A DNA stretch of 64,000 nucleotides from positions 1 to 64,000 of the forward strand of contig NZ_KB904334.1 of assembly GCF_000379965.1 (NCBI RefSeq). Reading direction: 5' to 3'. A model generated the notes under the pieces. That model saw nothing but the letters and a program-made list of their open reading frames with translations, was not told where the DNA came from and ran no database searches. The stretch comes from Hoylesella nanceiensis DSM 19126 = JCM 15639 (GTDB lineage: Bacteria; Bacteroidota; Bacteroidia; Bacteroidales; Bacteroidaceae). How positions within the stretch are numbered: the stretch's first letter is position 1; the number at the start of each line of letters is the position of its first letter. Below are positions 42,870 to 51,628 of the stretch, piece after piece. The position numbers and the translations under genes were made by a program.

Positions 42870-43709
42870 ATGAAGAAATATTTATTACAACTATTGATGA
42901 TGATGCAATTGCTGGTGATGTGCTCACTAAATGCAATGGCACAAAAAGGCGATTCGGCAGTCAACACCCCCCAACAACCTGCCCCAACAGCACAAGTGGT
43001 AGACACTACGTTGGTGAAAGGACTCGAATCGATGGAAGACGACGACGCTATCAGTCAACCACAAACAGGTTTTCACAACGCACTTAAAACAAAGTTCATT
43101 GAGGGAAACGCTGGGTTTATGTCGTTGGTGGCATTGGCTTTGGTCTTAGGACTTGCCTTTTGCATTGAAAGAATCATTTTCCTCACTTTGTCAGAAATCA
43201 ATGCAAAGAAGTTTATGGAAGAGCTTTCGGAAAACATTAGCTCTAAAAATTTAGATAAAGCGTTGCAACAATGTGATGCAACAAGAGGTCCTGTGGCTGC
43301 TATTTGCAAGGAAGGCGTTATGCGAATAGATCAACCTATCGAAGAAATAGAACGTTCTATCGTTTCGTATGGATCCGTGCAAACGGCCTATTTTGAGCGT
43401 GGTTGCTCGTGGATTCGCTTGTTTATTGCTATGGCTCCATCGTTAGGTTTCCTCGGAACTGTTATCGGAATGGTACTTGCTTTCGACCAAATACAAACCG
43501 CAGGCGATATAAGTCCAACCATTGTTGCATCTGGAATGAAGGTAGCTCTTATCACAACCATCTTCGGAATCATTGTAGCTTTGATCCTACAGTTATTCTA
43601 TAACTACATCATCTCAAAGATAGACCACCTCACTTCGCAAATGGAAGAGTCGGTAATGACCCTTCTCGACGCTATAATGCAATATAAAACAAAGCATGAA
43701 AAAGAATAA
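42870..43709 (+). CDS. exbB: ExbB/TolQ/MotA-family proton channel protein
   Basis: The start at 42870 (MKKYLLQLLMMMQLLVMCSLNAMAQ) gives a signal-like N terminus, as seen in Bacteroidetes ExbB proteins. A linker precedes the first core helix (about 80-100). The MotA/TolQ/ExbB domain has two further helices near 175-200 and 215-240 (FIAMAPSLGFLGTVIGMVLAFDQI, then KVALITTIFGIIVALILQLFYNYI). It should energise TonB-dependent receptors such as the SusC proteins here. It overlaps the next gene by 14 bp. Confidence 0.88.
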   Translation: MKKYLLQLLMMMQLLVMCSLNAMAQKGDSAVNTPQQPAPTAQVVDTTLVKGLESMEDDDAISQPQTGFHNALKTKFIEGNAGFMSLVALALVLGLAFCIERIIFLTLSEINAKKFMEELSENISSKNLDKALQQCDATRGPVAAICKEGVMRIDQPIEEIERSIVSYGSVQTAYFERGCSWIRLFIAMAPSLGFLGTVIGMVLAFDQIQTAGDISPTIVASGMKVALITTIFGIIVALILQLFYNYIISKIDHLTSQMEESVMTLLDAIMQYKTKHEKE

Positions 43710-44199
43710 ATTGAAGATAAAAGACAACAAGCGATTAGCCAATATCAGTCTAAGAGTACTTTGTTTACTCACTTTGGTGATATTCTCGCTATTCTTTTTA
43801 GTTGGATACGATATGCCATCGCTAACTAAAGAGGGAATGGTTGAGCCTCTACTCACCAACACTCTCCTTGTCTTTACTTATATCGTTCTTTTCTTATCCA
43901 TTGCTATTGCGGTATGGTCGCTCATCAAAGAGTTTTTACTTGGGGCACAACTGCCCAGCATTCAGAATGGAATTAAGGTGAAACTCATTCGAAATACCAC
44001 CTTCATCAGCGTCCCTACTCTACTTATTCTATTCTTCTTATTAGGTTCTTCATCACCTTTGAAAGTGAATGGAATAGCTTTTAACAACGCATTTTGGTTG
44101 AAAGCAAGTGACATGTTCATTTCTGTTTCTATTTTGTTGCTACTTATTGGCATTGTTTGTGCAACATGGGGAACAATTAAAAGCTATAGAAGAGCATAA
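43696..44199 (+). CDS. Inner membrane protein in the exbB-exbD cluster
   Basis: This 167-residue protein has four predicted transmembrane helices (about 17-37, 53-72, 94-115, 132-155) and little soluble sequence. I do not recognise a named family, but a protein of this size often sits between exbB and exbD in Bacteroidetes. It overlaps exbB by 14 bp, and exbD1 starts at the very next base after its stop, so all are co-translated. A structural role in the TonB energising complex is inferred. Confidence 0.75.
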   Translation: MKKNKLKIKDNKRLANISLRVLCLLTLVIFSLFFLVGYDMPSLTKEGMVEPLLTNTLLVFTYIVLFLSIAIAVWSLIKEFLLGAQLPSIQNGIKVKLIRNTTFISVPTLLILFFLLGSSSPLKVNGIAFNNAFWLKASDMFISVSILLLLIGIVCATWGTIKSYRRA

Positions 44200-44730
44200 A
44201 TGTTATTTAGAAGAAAGAAACAAGAAGTACCCGAACTGAACACTGTTTCAACAGCAGACATCTCGTTTATGCTGTTGATATTCTTTCTTGTAACTACCTC
44301 GATGAACCTCGATAAGGGCTTAAAAGGCAGAATACCACCTAAAGAAAAGAAGGAAAAACAAGAGCAAACGGAGGTGAACAAAACCTCGTTTATGTCGATA
44401 GAGCTATTGCCCAACAACCAAATAACACTAGAAGGCAAACCCATTGGTCTTGATTCTATCTCGTCGGTAGCCTCTCGTTTCATCTTGAAACACGCCAAAA
44501 AGCACGTCATATATATCCATTCGCACCCCGAAAGCAACTATAATAGCTACTTTAAACTACAAAATGCACTTGCTTTGGCTTATCAAAAAGCTCGCAACGA
44601 ATTGTGTTTAAAGCGTTATAATTGCGAGTATGAATTGGCAGATGCAGGCGAACGTGAAGCAATTGCGCACGACTTGCCTCAACGAATTGTTGAAAATGCG
44701 TATGAAAACGACAAAGGAGGTGAGCAATGA
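44200..44730 (+). CDS. exbD: ExbD/TolR-family protein, first copy
   Basis: This 176-residue protein has the ExbD layout: a short cytosolic N terminus (RRKKQEVPELNTVSTADISFMLLIFFLVTTSM) with the conserved Asp at the start of the single transmembrane helix, then a periplasmic domain. That domain is longer than usual and unusually rich in Lys and Glu. It ends with ATGA overlapping the second exbD gene. Confidence 0.85.
   Translation: MLFRRKKQEVPELNTVSTADISFMLLIFFLVTTSMNLDKGLKGRIPPKEKKEKQEQTEVNKTSFMSIELLPNNQITLEGKPIGLDSISSVASRFILKHAKKHVIYIHSHPESNYNSYFKLQNALALAYQKARNELCLKRYNCEYELADAGEREAIAHDLPQRIVENAYENDKGGEQ
44714..44723 (+). promoter_or_regulatory. Strong Shine-Dalgarno AAGGAGGTGA before second exbD
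   Basis: A near-perfect anti-16S match lies 6 nt (from GGAGG) before ATG 44727, inside the end of the first exbD gene. Such sites are rare in Bacteroidetes. It may secure reinitiation at the ATGA overlap. Confidence 0.5.
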
Positions 44731-45194
44731 GCATGTTTAAAAAGAAACAACACGATGTGCCTCAATTGAACACAGCATCGCTTCCCGACCTCATTTTCTC
44801 TGTGTTATTCTTCTTTATGATTGTAACACACATGCGAACAGACAACTCTAAGGTGCGCTATTCGCTGCCCAAAGGAATGTCGTTGGCGAACTTACACGAG
44901 AAGAAAGCATTATGCTCTATTTCAATTGGTAAGCTTTTAACGCCCAATGTGCCCCCTAACGAACAGCCAACTGTTATTGAAGTGAATGGCAAACCCGTTG
45001 CAAAAGAGCAATTGACAGAGGCTATTAAGGAGGCAAGAAAGCTGTTGAAGCAAGGCGACAAAAATCTTTTCACCGTATTAATAAAGGCAGATGAGCGCAC
45101 GCCTATGCACGAAATTATGTTCATTAAAAAGGCTCTTCAAGAGGCAAAGGTCGACAATGTGTTTTATGTTGGGCAGTCAATGCGCCGCCAATAA
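44727..45194 (+). CDS. exbD: ExbD/TolR-family protein, second copy
   Basis: This 155-residue second ExbD has PQLNTASLPDLIFSVLFFFMIVTHM as its conserved Asp plus transmembrane helix, followed by a periplasmic domain (IKADERTPMHEIMFIKKALQEA). Two different ExbD proteins in one operon are usual in Bacteroidales. No tonB gene follows, so TonB must come from elsewhere in the genome. Confidence 0.87.
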   Translation: MSMFKKKQHDVPQLNTASLPDLIFSVLFFFMIVTHMRTDNSKVRYSLPKGMSLANLHEKKALCSISIGKLLTPNVPPNEQPTVIEVNGKPVAKEQLTEAIKEARKLLKQGDKNLFTVLIKADERTPMHEIMFIKKALQEAKVDNVFYVGQSMRRQ

Positions 45195-45434
45195 CCATCA
45201 ACTACGACACAAGTTCAACTAAACCAAGCGGAAAAGTTGATGTAAAGAATTAAAAATAAATAAATTATCAGAGAGATAAAAAGACTAAAAAATATCATTA
45301 AATACACTTTATTTACCATCAAAACATTTTAAATACGCAAGAGATAACATGTAAGTGAAATGTTACTTTTTGATAGATATATGTTGAAAAAAGAACAAAA
45401 AAGTGCGTAATTATAACAAGAAAGCATTAAAAAG

Positions 45435-45465
45435 TTGGCAGTTTCTTTCTTTTATGTTATCTTTG
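45435..45465 (+). promoter_or_regulatory. Predicted promoter of the lrp-like gene
   Basis: The -33-like TTGG (45435-45438) and -7 TATCTTTG (45458-45465) are spaced 19 bp apart. The leader before ATG 45487 is short. The rest of 45195-45434 is AT-rich with nothing recognised. Confidence 0.55.
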
Positions 45466-45486
45466 CATCATTAAAAACACATAAAT

Positions 45487-45984
45487 ATGGGACATCATAG
45501 TTTAGATCATTTAGATAAAAAGATTCTTCAAATGGTGGCAGAAGATGCACGCATACCTTTCTTAGAGGTTGCTCGTGAGTGCAATGTAAGTGGTGCAGCC
45601 ATCCATCAACGCATACAAAAGCTTATTAACTTGGGCGTTATCAAGGGTTCACAATTCATTATTGACCCTGAAAAGATTGGTTATGAGACCTGTGCTTTCA
45701 TTGGTCTTAACTTAAAAGATCCAAGCGATTTCCGTACCGTTGTTGAGGGGTTGAAGAAGATTCCTGAAGTGGTTGAATGCCACTTTACATCTGGTGAGTT
45801 CGATATGTTTATTAAAATCTACGCATTTAACAATAAACATATGATGGATATCATTCACAATAAGATTCAACCTCTTAACCTAAGAGGAACTCACTCACTT
45901 ATTTCTTATCACGCAGAAATAAACAGACAGCTTCCAAAAGAAGATATTCAAATTCCTCAAGGAAAGAAAAGTACAATCGAATAA
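45487..45984 (+). CDS. Lrp/AsnC-family transcriptional regulator
   Basis: This 165-residue protein has an N-terminal winged helix-turn-helix (LDHLDKKILQMVAEDARIPFLEVARECNVSGAAIHQRIQKLINLGVIKGS) and a C-terminal RAM ligand-binding domain (AFIGLNLKDPSDFRTVVEGLKKIPEVVECHFTSGEFDMFIKI). It likely responds to an amino acid. The glutamate dehydrogenase gene lies 500 bp downstream and could be a target, but that is only a guess from proximity. Confidence 0.93.
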   Translation: MGHHSLDHLDKKILQMVAEDARIPFLEVARECNVSGAAIHQRIQKLINLGVIKGSQFIIDPEKIGYETCAFIGLNLKDPSDFRTVVEGLKKIPEVVECHFTSGEFDMFIKIYAFNNKHMMDIIHNKIQPLNLRGTHSLISYHAEINRQLPKEDIQIPQGKKSTIE

Positions 45985-45996
45985 TGAACAATACTG

Positions 45997-46036
45997 AATG
46001 CTGTAGTGAAACAAAAACACTACAGCATTTTTGTTT
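45997..46036 (+). terminator. Rho-independent terminator of the lrp-like gene
   Basis: AATGCTGTAGTG pairs with CACTACAGCATT (46018-46029) and is followed by TTTGTTTTT. Confidence 0.88.
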
Positions 46037-46459
46037 TTATACTGCAAAGGCAGTTCAATTTCGGTATAAAAGCAAAAGAACAAGTCGCCAAAAGCATTGA
46101 TATTTCTATATAAAAACAATGCTATTCGCTCGCAAAATCACTCCTATTTCAATATAATAGCAGTGCTTTATTCTCTAAAATAGGCATTTCTTCTCCCCCA
46201 AAGCCCCCAACAGCTCTATAAAAGCATAGAGTTTTTCGCTTAAAACATCTTTTTTCCCTCGAAAGACTATCCTATCTATCTTTTCAAAGCACTACTTTCA
46301 AATTGTAAGCAGTCTATTTTGAACAAGAAATATCTATTTTTTCGGTCTCAAAATGACAAAAAATTACATTCTTTTTTGCTGTTTGCGGTAACAAAAAGCT
46401 AAAAAAAATAAGAGCAATAAAAATTATATTTTTATTTTGGTGGTTATATAAATAACTCT
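46037..46459. other. Long intergenic region before gdhA
   Basis: More than half of it is the 22-bp repeat array (46044-46261). The remainder is AT-rich and leads into a canonical promoter. No gene is seen. Confidence 0.65.
46044..46261. repeat. 22-bp periodic intergenic repeat array, locus G (about 10 units)
   Basis: This is the longest array. Units begin at 46044, 46066, 46088, 46110, 46132 and 46154, exactly 22 bp apart, then about 46176, 46198, 46218 and 46240 with looser register. Examples are CCAAAAGCATTGATATTTCT and ATAAAAGCATAGAGTTTTTC. Confidence 0.85.
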
Positions 46460-46467
46460 TATCTTTG
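46436..46467 (+). promoter_or_regulatory. Predicted promoter of gdhA
   Basis: The -33 TTTG (46436-46439) and -7 TATCTTTG (46460-46467) are spaced 20 bp apart, a textbook Bacteroidetes promoter. Confidence 0.65.
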
Positions 46468-46499
46468 TCATAATTGTTAACCTTAAAAATATTAAGCCT

Positions 46500-47837
46500 A
46501 TGAATGTAGATGAAGTATTGAGTCGTTTGGAACAAAAATATCCAGGCGAAAAAGAGTATCTACAAGCAGTAAAAGAAGTACTTGTATCTATCGAAGAAGT
46601 GTATAACGCTCATCCAGAGTTCGAAAAAGCGAAACTTATTGAACGACTGGTAGAGCCTGAAAGAATTATTACTTTCAGAGTACCGTGGGTAGACGACAAA
46701 GGAGAAGTGCATGTTAACACAGGCTACAGAGTGCAATTTAACAGCGCAATTGGCCCCTATAAAGGCGGACTTCGCTTCCATGCATCTGTAACACCGTCTA
46801 TTTTGAAGTTCTTAGGGTTTGAACAAACCTTCAAGAATGCATTAACAACACTCCCAATGGGAGGCGGAAAAGGTGGCTCAGACTTCTCTCCTCGAGGCAA
46901 GAGCGATGCCGAAATAATGCGTTTCTGCCATGCTTTTATGTCGGAACTATACCATTATATCGGAGTTGACGAAGATGTTCCAGCTGGCGATATCGGTGTA
47001 GGAACACGTGAAATAGGCTATCTCTTTGGTATGTATAAAAAGCTAAAACATCAATGGGGAGGCGTTTTAACTGGTAAAGGTATTGAATGGGGTGGCTCAA
47101 AGATACGCCCTGAAGCTACAGGTTATGGCGCATTATACTTCGTGAATGAGATGTTGCAAACCAAAGGAATTGATATTGCAGGTAAAATAATAACAACAAG
47201 CGGTTTTGGTAACGTTACATGGGGCGTGATTAAGAAAGCAACTGAACTGGGAGCAAAGGTCGTTACGATTAGTGGTCCTGATGGTTTTATCTACGATCCC
47301 AATGGTATCAGCGGCGAAAAGATAGATTATCTATTAGAACTACGTTCTTCGGGCAATGACATTTGCAGTCCTTATGCCGACGAATTCGAAGGAGCACAGT
47401 TCTTTAAAGGCGAGAAACCATGGCGTATCCCTTGCGACATTGCATTGACATGCGCTACCCAAAACGAGCTAAATGAACACGATGCAGAACTTCTTTTACA
47501 ACACAAACCATTGTGTGTAGCCGAAGTTTCAAATATGGGATGCACAGCCGAAGCTGTTGATCTCTTCTTAAAAGCTAACCAATTGTTTGCACCTGGTAAG
47601 GCAGTTAATGCTGGAGGTGTGGCAACATCGGGCTTAGAAATAACCCAAAACAACCTTCGTTTGCCTTGGAGTGAAAAAGAAGTGGATGAAAAACTACATT
47701 ACATCATGCACTCTATTCACGAACAATGCGTTAAATATGGCACTGAAGCAAATGGCTATATCAATTATGTGAAGGGTGCAAACGTTGCTGGATTTATGAA
47801 AGTTGCTAACGCCATGATGGCGCAAGGCATAGTGTAG
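46500..47837 (+). CDS. gdhA: NADP-type glutamate dehydrogenase
   Basis: This 445-residue cytosolic enzyme interconverts 2-oxoglutarate plus ammonium and glutamate. Sequence signs are the substrate region GYRVQFNSAIGPYKGGLRFH, the catalytic-lysine segment LPMGGGKGGSDFSPRGK, DVPAGDIGVGTREIGYLFG, the Rossmann dinucleotide fold (TTSGFGNVTWGVI) and the C-terminal NAGGVATSGLEITQN. Length and motifs fit the hexameric GDH class typical of Bacteroides and Prevotella. It is a main ammonium assimilation route in this group. The start at ATG 46500 is well placed 33 bp after the promoter. Confidence 0.96.
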   Translation: MNVDEVLSRLEQKYPGEKEYLQAVKEVLVSIEEVYNAHPEFEKAKLIERLVEPERIITFRVPWVDDKGEVHVNTGYRVQFNSAIGPYKGGLRFHASVTPSILKFLGFEQTFKNALTTLPMGGGKGGSDFSPRGKSDAEIMRFCHAFMSELYHYIGVDEDVPAGDIGVGTREIGYLFGMYKKLKHQWGGVLTGKGIEWGGSKIRPEATGYGALYFVNEMLQTKGIDIAGKIITTSGFGNVTWGVIKKATELGAKVVTISGPDGFIYDPNGISGEKIDYLLELRSSGNDICSPYADEFEGAQFFKGEKPWRIPCDIALTCATQNELNEHDAELLLQHKPLCVAEVSNMGCTAEAVDLFLKANQLFAPGKAVNAGGVATSGLEITQNNLRLPWSEKEVDEKLHYIMHSIHEQCVKYGTEANGYINYVKGANVAGFMKVANAMMAQGIV

Positions 47838-47854
47838 AATGAAAAACAAGTATA

Positions 47855-48505
47855 GTGCAAATAAACAAAAGAAACGTAATCATAATATGTATGATAATGC
47901 TTTGCCACCTGTGTTACGCACAACAACAGCGTGGCAAAGCTACCTTTTACTCTAAAAGGGCTACAGGTGCTCGCACTGCCAGTGGTGAGTTACTTCATCA
48001 CGACAGTTTAACTTGTGCGCACCGAACCTATCCTTTTGGGTCGAAATTGCGTGTCATTAACCCCGCAAATGGTAAAGAAGTGGTGGTTAGGGTTACAGAT
48101 AGAGGACCATTTGCACGTGGACGTATCATAGACTTATCATGGGGTGCTGCCAATATGTTAGATATCCTTTCAAAAGGGGTAGCTACTGTTATTGTGGAGC
48201 CTATCGAAATTGGCAAAATTCCATATCGTCCTAAAGATAAAATCGATCTTCCTGAAATTGATTTCGATGTATCTGATGCTGGATATAGCTTCATTCAACA
48301 ATGGAATACGGAAACACCTAAAAAGGTAGAGGCGGCTTCTAAGCAGACAACGAAGGAGAAAACAACTCCTACAAAAACTAAAACAACAAATAAAGAAGAA
48401 CACAACTCTACCCCAACAACAGACAAAGGTAAAGAAGAGAACAACAAACCTAAGTCGAACAAGTGGAGCAATGTGTTTGAAAAACTTAAGTTTTGGGACA
48501 ACTAA
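47855..48505 (+). CDS. RlpA-like double-psi beta-barrel protein
   Basis: The start is GTG 47855: an in-frame TGA at 47840 excludes anything earlier, and the resulting N terminus (QINKRNVIIICMIMLCHLCYAQQ) is a signal peptide. The RlpA-like domain spans about 25-115 (GKATFYSKRATGARTASGE, LRVINPANGKEVVVRVTDRGPFARGRIIDLSWGAA), which in other bacteria cleaves or binds denuded peptidoglycan glycan strands. A Lys/Thr-rich low-complexity tail follows (about 155-205). No SPOR domain is present. The gene follows gdhA by 17 bp and is followed by a nuclease/phosphatase gene. Confidence 0.85.
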   Translation: MQINKRNVIIICMIMLCHLCYAQQQRGKATFYSKRATGARTASGELLHHDSLTCAHRTYPFGSKLRVINPANGKEVVVRVTDRGPFARGRIIDLSWGAANMLDILSKGVATVIVEPIEIGKIPYRPKDKIDLPEIDFDVSDAGYSFIQQWNTETPKKVEAASKQTTKEKTTPTKTKTTNKEEHNSTPTTDKGKEENNKPKSNKWSNVFEKLKFWDN

Positions 48506-48531
48506 TAAGAAAACGAAATAGAACAAGAACA

Positions 48532-49464
48532 ATGAAAAATCTTACTAAAAAACTAGCCCTATGCCTACTTTTCATCTCCATAGGGACTATTACTTATGCA
48601 CAATCGTTATTTGTTGGTAGCTATAACATAAGATACAAAAACAACCATGACGCTAAAGCGGGATTCGTTTGGCAAAAGAGATGCCAGGTTATTTGCGACC
48701 AATTGAAATTTGAAAATCCTGATATCTTTGGTGCTCAGGAGGTATTGGTAGAGCAATTGCACGATATGTTGGAACAACTTCCCACCTATAATTATATAGG
48801 CGTGGGTAGAGACGACGGCAAAGAGGCTGGCGAATACGCTGCTATTTTCTATAATAAAAACGAGATTGAGAAACTAAAAGATGGCCATTTCTGGCTCGCA
48901 GAGAATCCTAAAAAGCCTAAATTGGGTTGGGACGCTGCTTGTATTCGTATCTGCACATGGGGCAAATTCAAGCAAAAAGCAACGGGATTTACGTTCTATT
49001 TCTTTAATCTTCACACCGACCATGTTGGCGTTATCGCACGTCGTGAGGCCGCAAAGTTGGTAATTAAAAAGATAAAAGAAATCGCAGGAGCCAAGTCTCC
49101 CGTTATTCTTACGGGTGACTTTAATGTCGATCAAAAAGATGAGACATACGACTTATTTGTTAATTCGGGCTTATTGAACGACTCATACACCATCGCTCAA
49201 AACAGATTTGCAGAGAATGGAACATTCAATGACTTTGATTCTGATACCAAAACGGATAGTAGAATCGACCATATTTTCTTGACCAAATCCTTTGAAGTTC
49301 AACGTTATGGAGTGCTCACCAATAGCTATTGGACAGAAGATACGGAATCGGAAGCAAGAAAAGGAAAAGATGCTCCACAACAAATCAACCTAAAACGATT
49401 TACAAGAAGAAATCCTTCAGACCATTATCCTGTATTTGCAAAGATCAAATGGGTGAAGAAATAA
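48532..49464 (+). CDS. Secreted endonuclease/exonuclease/phosphatase-family protein
   Basis: The start at 48532 (MKNLTKKLALCLLFISIGTITYAQ) gives a signal peptide; a longer frame from 48493 overlaps the previous gene. The EEP-fold motifs are SYNIRYKN, DIFGAQEV (metal-binding Glu), FYFFNLHTDHVG, VILTGDFNVDQKD and DSRIDHIFL...NPSDHYPVFAKI. These are the metal and catalytic residues of the DNase I/sphingomyelinase-like superfamily. Its size fits the secreted Bacteroidetes members. The substrate (nucleic acid, phospholipid or sugar phosphate) cannot be told from the sequence. Confidence 0.88.
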   Translation: MKNLTKKLALCLLFISIGTITYAQSLFVGSYNIRYKNNHDAKAGFVWQKRCQVICDQLKFENPDIFGAQEVLVEQLHDMLEQLPTYNYIGVGRDDGKEAGEYAAIFYNKNEIEKLKDGHFWLAENPKKPKLGWDAACIRICTWGKFKQKATGFTFYFFNLHTDHVGVIARREAAKLVIKKIKEIAGAKSPVILTGDFNVDQKDETYDLFVNSGLLNDSYTIAQNRFAENGTFNDFDSDTKTDSRIDHIFLTKSFEVQRYGVLTNSYWTEDTESEARKGKDAPQQINLKRFTRRNPSDHYPVFAKIKWVKK

Positions 49465-49470
49465 AAAGAT

Positions 49471-49513
49471 GAGGCGTTTCAATCGAGAATATATAAAAGT
49501 ATTGAAACGCCTC
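49471..49513 (+). terminator. Stem-loop at the end of the gdhA-downstream genes
   Basis: GAGGCGTTTCAAT and its exact complement ATTGAAACGCCTC (49501-49513) form a 13-bp stem around a 17-nt loop. There is no T tract, so it may act as a 3' end stabiliser rather than a classical terminator. Confidence 0.55.
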
Positions 49514-49563
49514 AATAAATATATCTCTTATTGAAGATATACACCTAAAAACACTTCTTTTAT

Positions 49564-49594
49564 TTTGCTTTCAAGTAAAATTAAATTACCTTTG
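49564..49594 (+). promoter_or_regulatory. Predicted promoter of dxs-trkA-trkH
   Basis: The -33 TTTG (49564-49567) and -7 TACCTTTG (49587-49594) are spaced 19 bp apart. The leader before the dxs ATG is about 130 nt. Confidence 0.6.
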
Positions 49595-49728
49595 CAGATG
49601 CTAGTGTTGGCTCTTTAAGTACAATGTACTACTGCATTGAAACATTATAATAAAGTATGTGCATTCCATAACCTTTATGAGCATAAAACAGTTAGCTAGT
49701 TTTTAGATGGCGTTTATACAACATTGTG

Positions 49729-51627
49729 ATGATTGAGAACGAAAATTTAAGATTATTAGACAAGATAACATTTCCTAAAGATTTGAGACAATTAAGTATT
49801 GAACAATTGCCTCAAGTGTGTAAGGAATTACGAGAAACCATAATAAATGAGCTCTCTGTTAATCCAGGACATCTCGCTTCGTCGTTAGGAACGGTAGAAC
49901 TTACGGTGGCTTTACATTATGTTTTTGCCACACCTACTGACAGATTAGTGTGGGATGTGGGTCATCAAGCCTATGGACATAAGATACTTACAGGTAGAAA
50001 AGAGATCTTTTCGACTAATCGTAAGCTTAACGGAGTGCGCCCATTCCCATCTCCTTCTGAAAGCGAATACGACACTTTTGCATGCGGACATGCTTCGAAC
50101 TCGATCTCAGCAGCATTAGGAATGGCTGTTGCAGCTAAGCGTTTGAACAAGAAAAATCAACATACTGTGGCTATTATTGGCGACGGATCTATGAGTGGCG
50201 GATTGGCTTTTGAAGGCTTGAACAACGTGTCTTCTACTCCAAATGACATGTTAATCATCTTAAATGATAACAACATGAGCATTGATAGAAGTGTTGGTGG
50301 AATGGAAAAGTATTTATTACAGCTCGATACTAACGAGACTTATAATAAAATAAGGTTCAAAGCTTCGCAATGGTTACATTCAAAAGGCTATCTAACAGAT
50401 AAGCGCCGACAAATGATTATACGACTAAATAATGCTATTAAATCGGCATTAAGTAGTCAACAAAATGTCTTTGAAGGCATGAATATACGCTATTTTGGTC
50501 CCTTTGAAGGTCACGATGTAATTGAACTTGTTCATATGTTACGTCGCTTAAAAGACATGAAAGGTCCCAAGATGCTACACCTTCACACCATAAAAGGTAA
50601 GGGATATGCTCCTGCAGAAGAGCAAGCTACGGTGTGGCATGCACCTGGTAAGTTCGATCCTGCAACGGGAACGAGAATCGTTAGCGATGAAAGCAACACC
50701 CCACCACGTTATCAAGATGTCTTTGGAGAAACTCTTTTGGAACTTGCAAAGATGAATGATAAGATCGTAGGAGTGACTCCTGCGATGCCAACTGGTTGCT
50801 CTATGAATATCATGATGGGTGAAATGCCCGACCGAACATTCGACGTTGGAATTGCAGAAGGACACGCTGTGACTTTCTCTGCGGGTATGGCTAAAGACGG
50901 ATTGATACCTTTCTGTAACATATATAGCGCCTTTGCGCAACGTGCTTACGATAATATTATTCACGACACAGCCCTTTTAAGTCTTCCTGTTATATTCTGT
51001 TTCGACCGTGCAGGCTTAGTAGGTGAAGACGGACCAACGCATCATGGCGTGTTTGATCTTGCGGCTTTACAACCTGTACCCAATCTTATTATCTCTTCTC
51101 CAATGGACGAATGTGAGCTAAGAAGATTGATGTACACTGCTCAACTGCCTAATCATGGTCCATTTGTGATACGCTATCCTCGTGGAAAGGGAACGCTCGT
51201 TGATTGGCGTTGCGCCCTTGAAGCTGTAGAAATAGGTAAAGGACGTTGTTTAACTGAGGGCGAAGACGTTGCCGTTATCACCTTAGGTCCATTAGGAAAC
51301 GACGTTCAACAGATTATAAAGGAATTGAGTTCTGAAGGCAATAACATTAGTGTTGCCCATTACGACCTACGCTTTTTAAAGCCACTCGATGAGCAATTGC
51401 TGCACGAAGTGGGTAAAAAGTTCAAGCGAATTATCACCATTGAAGACGCAGTTAAAGATGGTGGAATGGGCAGTAGCATCACTTGTTGGATGAAAGACCA
51501 TAACTACCATCCTACAATTGTAAGAATGGGAGTGCCCGATAGTTTCATAGAACATGGAACAGTTGATGAATTACGCAAGATTGCAGGATATGATAAGGCT
51601 GCAATAAAACAAGAAATTTTAGGTTAA
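49729..51627 (+). CDS. dxs: 1-deoxy-D-xylulose-5-phosphate synthase
   Basis: This enzyme condenses pyruvate and glyceraldehyde 3-phosphate, using thiamine diphosphate, in the first step of the MEP isoprenoid pathway. The start at ATG 49729 follows an in-frame GTG one codon earlier. Motifs are [34 protein letters not shown], the ThDP-binding [16 protein letters not shown]...[14 protein letters not shown], and the transketolase pyrimidine domain with [18 protein letters not shown] and [19 protein letters not shown]. The 632-residue length is normal. It shares an operon with trkA (1 bp gap) and trkH. Confidence 0.96.
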   Translation: MIENENLRLLDKITFPKDLRQLSIEQLPQVCKELRETIINELSVNPGHLASSLGTVELTVALHYVFATPTDRLVWDVGHQAYGHKILTGRKEIFSTNRKLNGVRPFPSPSESEYDTFACGHASNSISAALGMAVAAKRLNKKNQHTVAIIGDGSMSGGLAFEGLNNVSSTPNDMLIILNDNNMSIDRSVGGMEKYLLQLDTNETYNKIRFKASQWLHSKGYLTDKRRQMIIRLNNAIKSALSSQQNVFEGMNIRYFGPFEGHDVIELVHMLRRLKDMKGPKMLHLHTIKGKGYAPAEEQATVWHAPGKFDPATGTRIVSDESNTPPRYQDVFGETLLELAKMNDKIVGVTPAMPTGCSMNIMMGEMPDRTFDVGIAEGHAVTFSAGMAKDGLIPFCNIYSAFAQRAYDNIIHDTALLSLPVIFCFDRAGLVGEDGPTHHGVFDLAALQPVPNLIISSPMDECELRRLMYTAQLPNHGPFVIRYPRGKGTLVDWRCALEAVEIGKGRCLTEGEDVAVITLGPLGNDVQQIIKELSSEGNNISVAHYDLRFLKPLDEQLLHEVGKKFKRIITIEDAVKDGGMGSSITCWMKDHNYHPTIVRMGVPDSFIEHGTVDELRKIAGYDKAAIKQEILG

Positions 51628-51628
51628 T

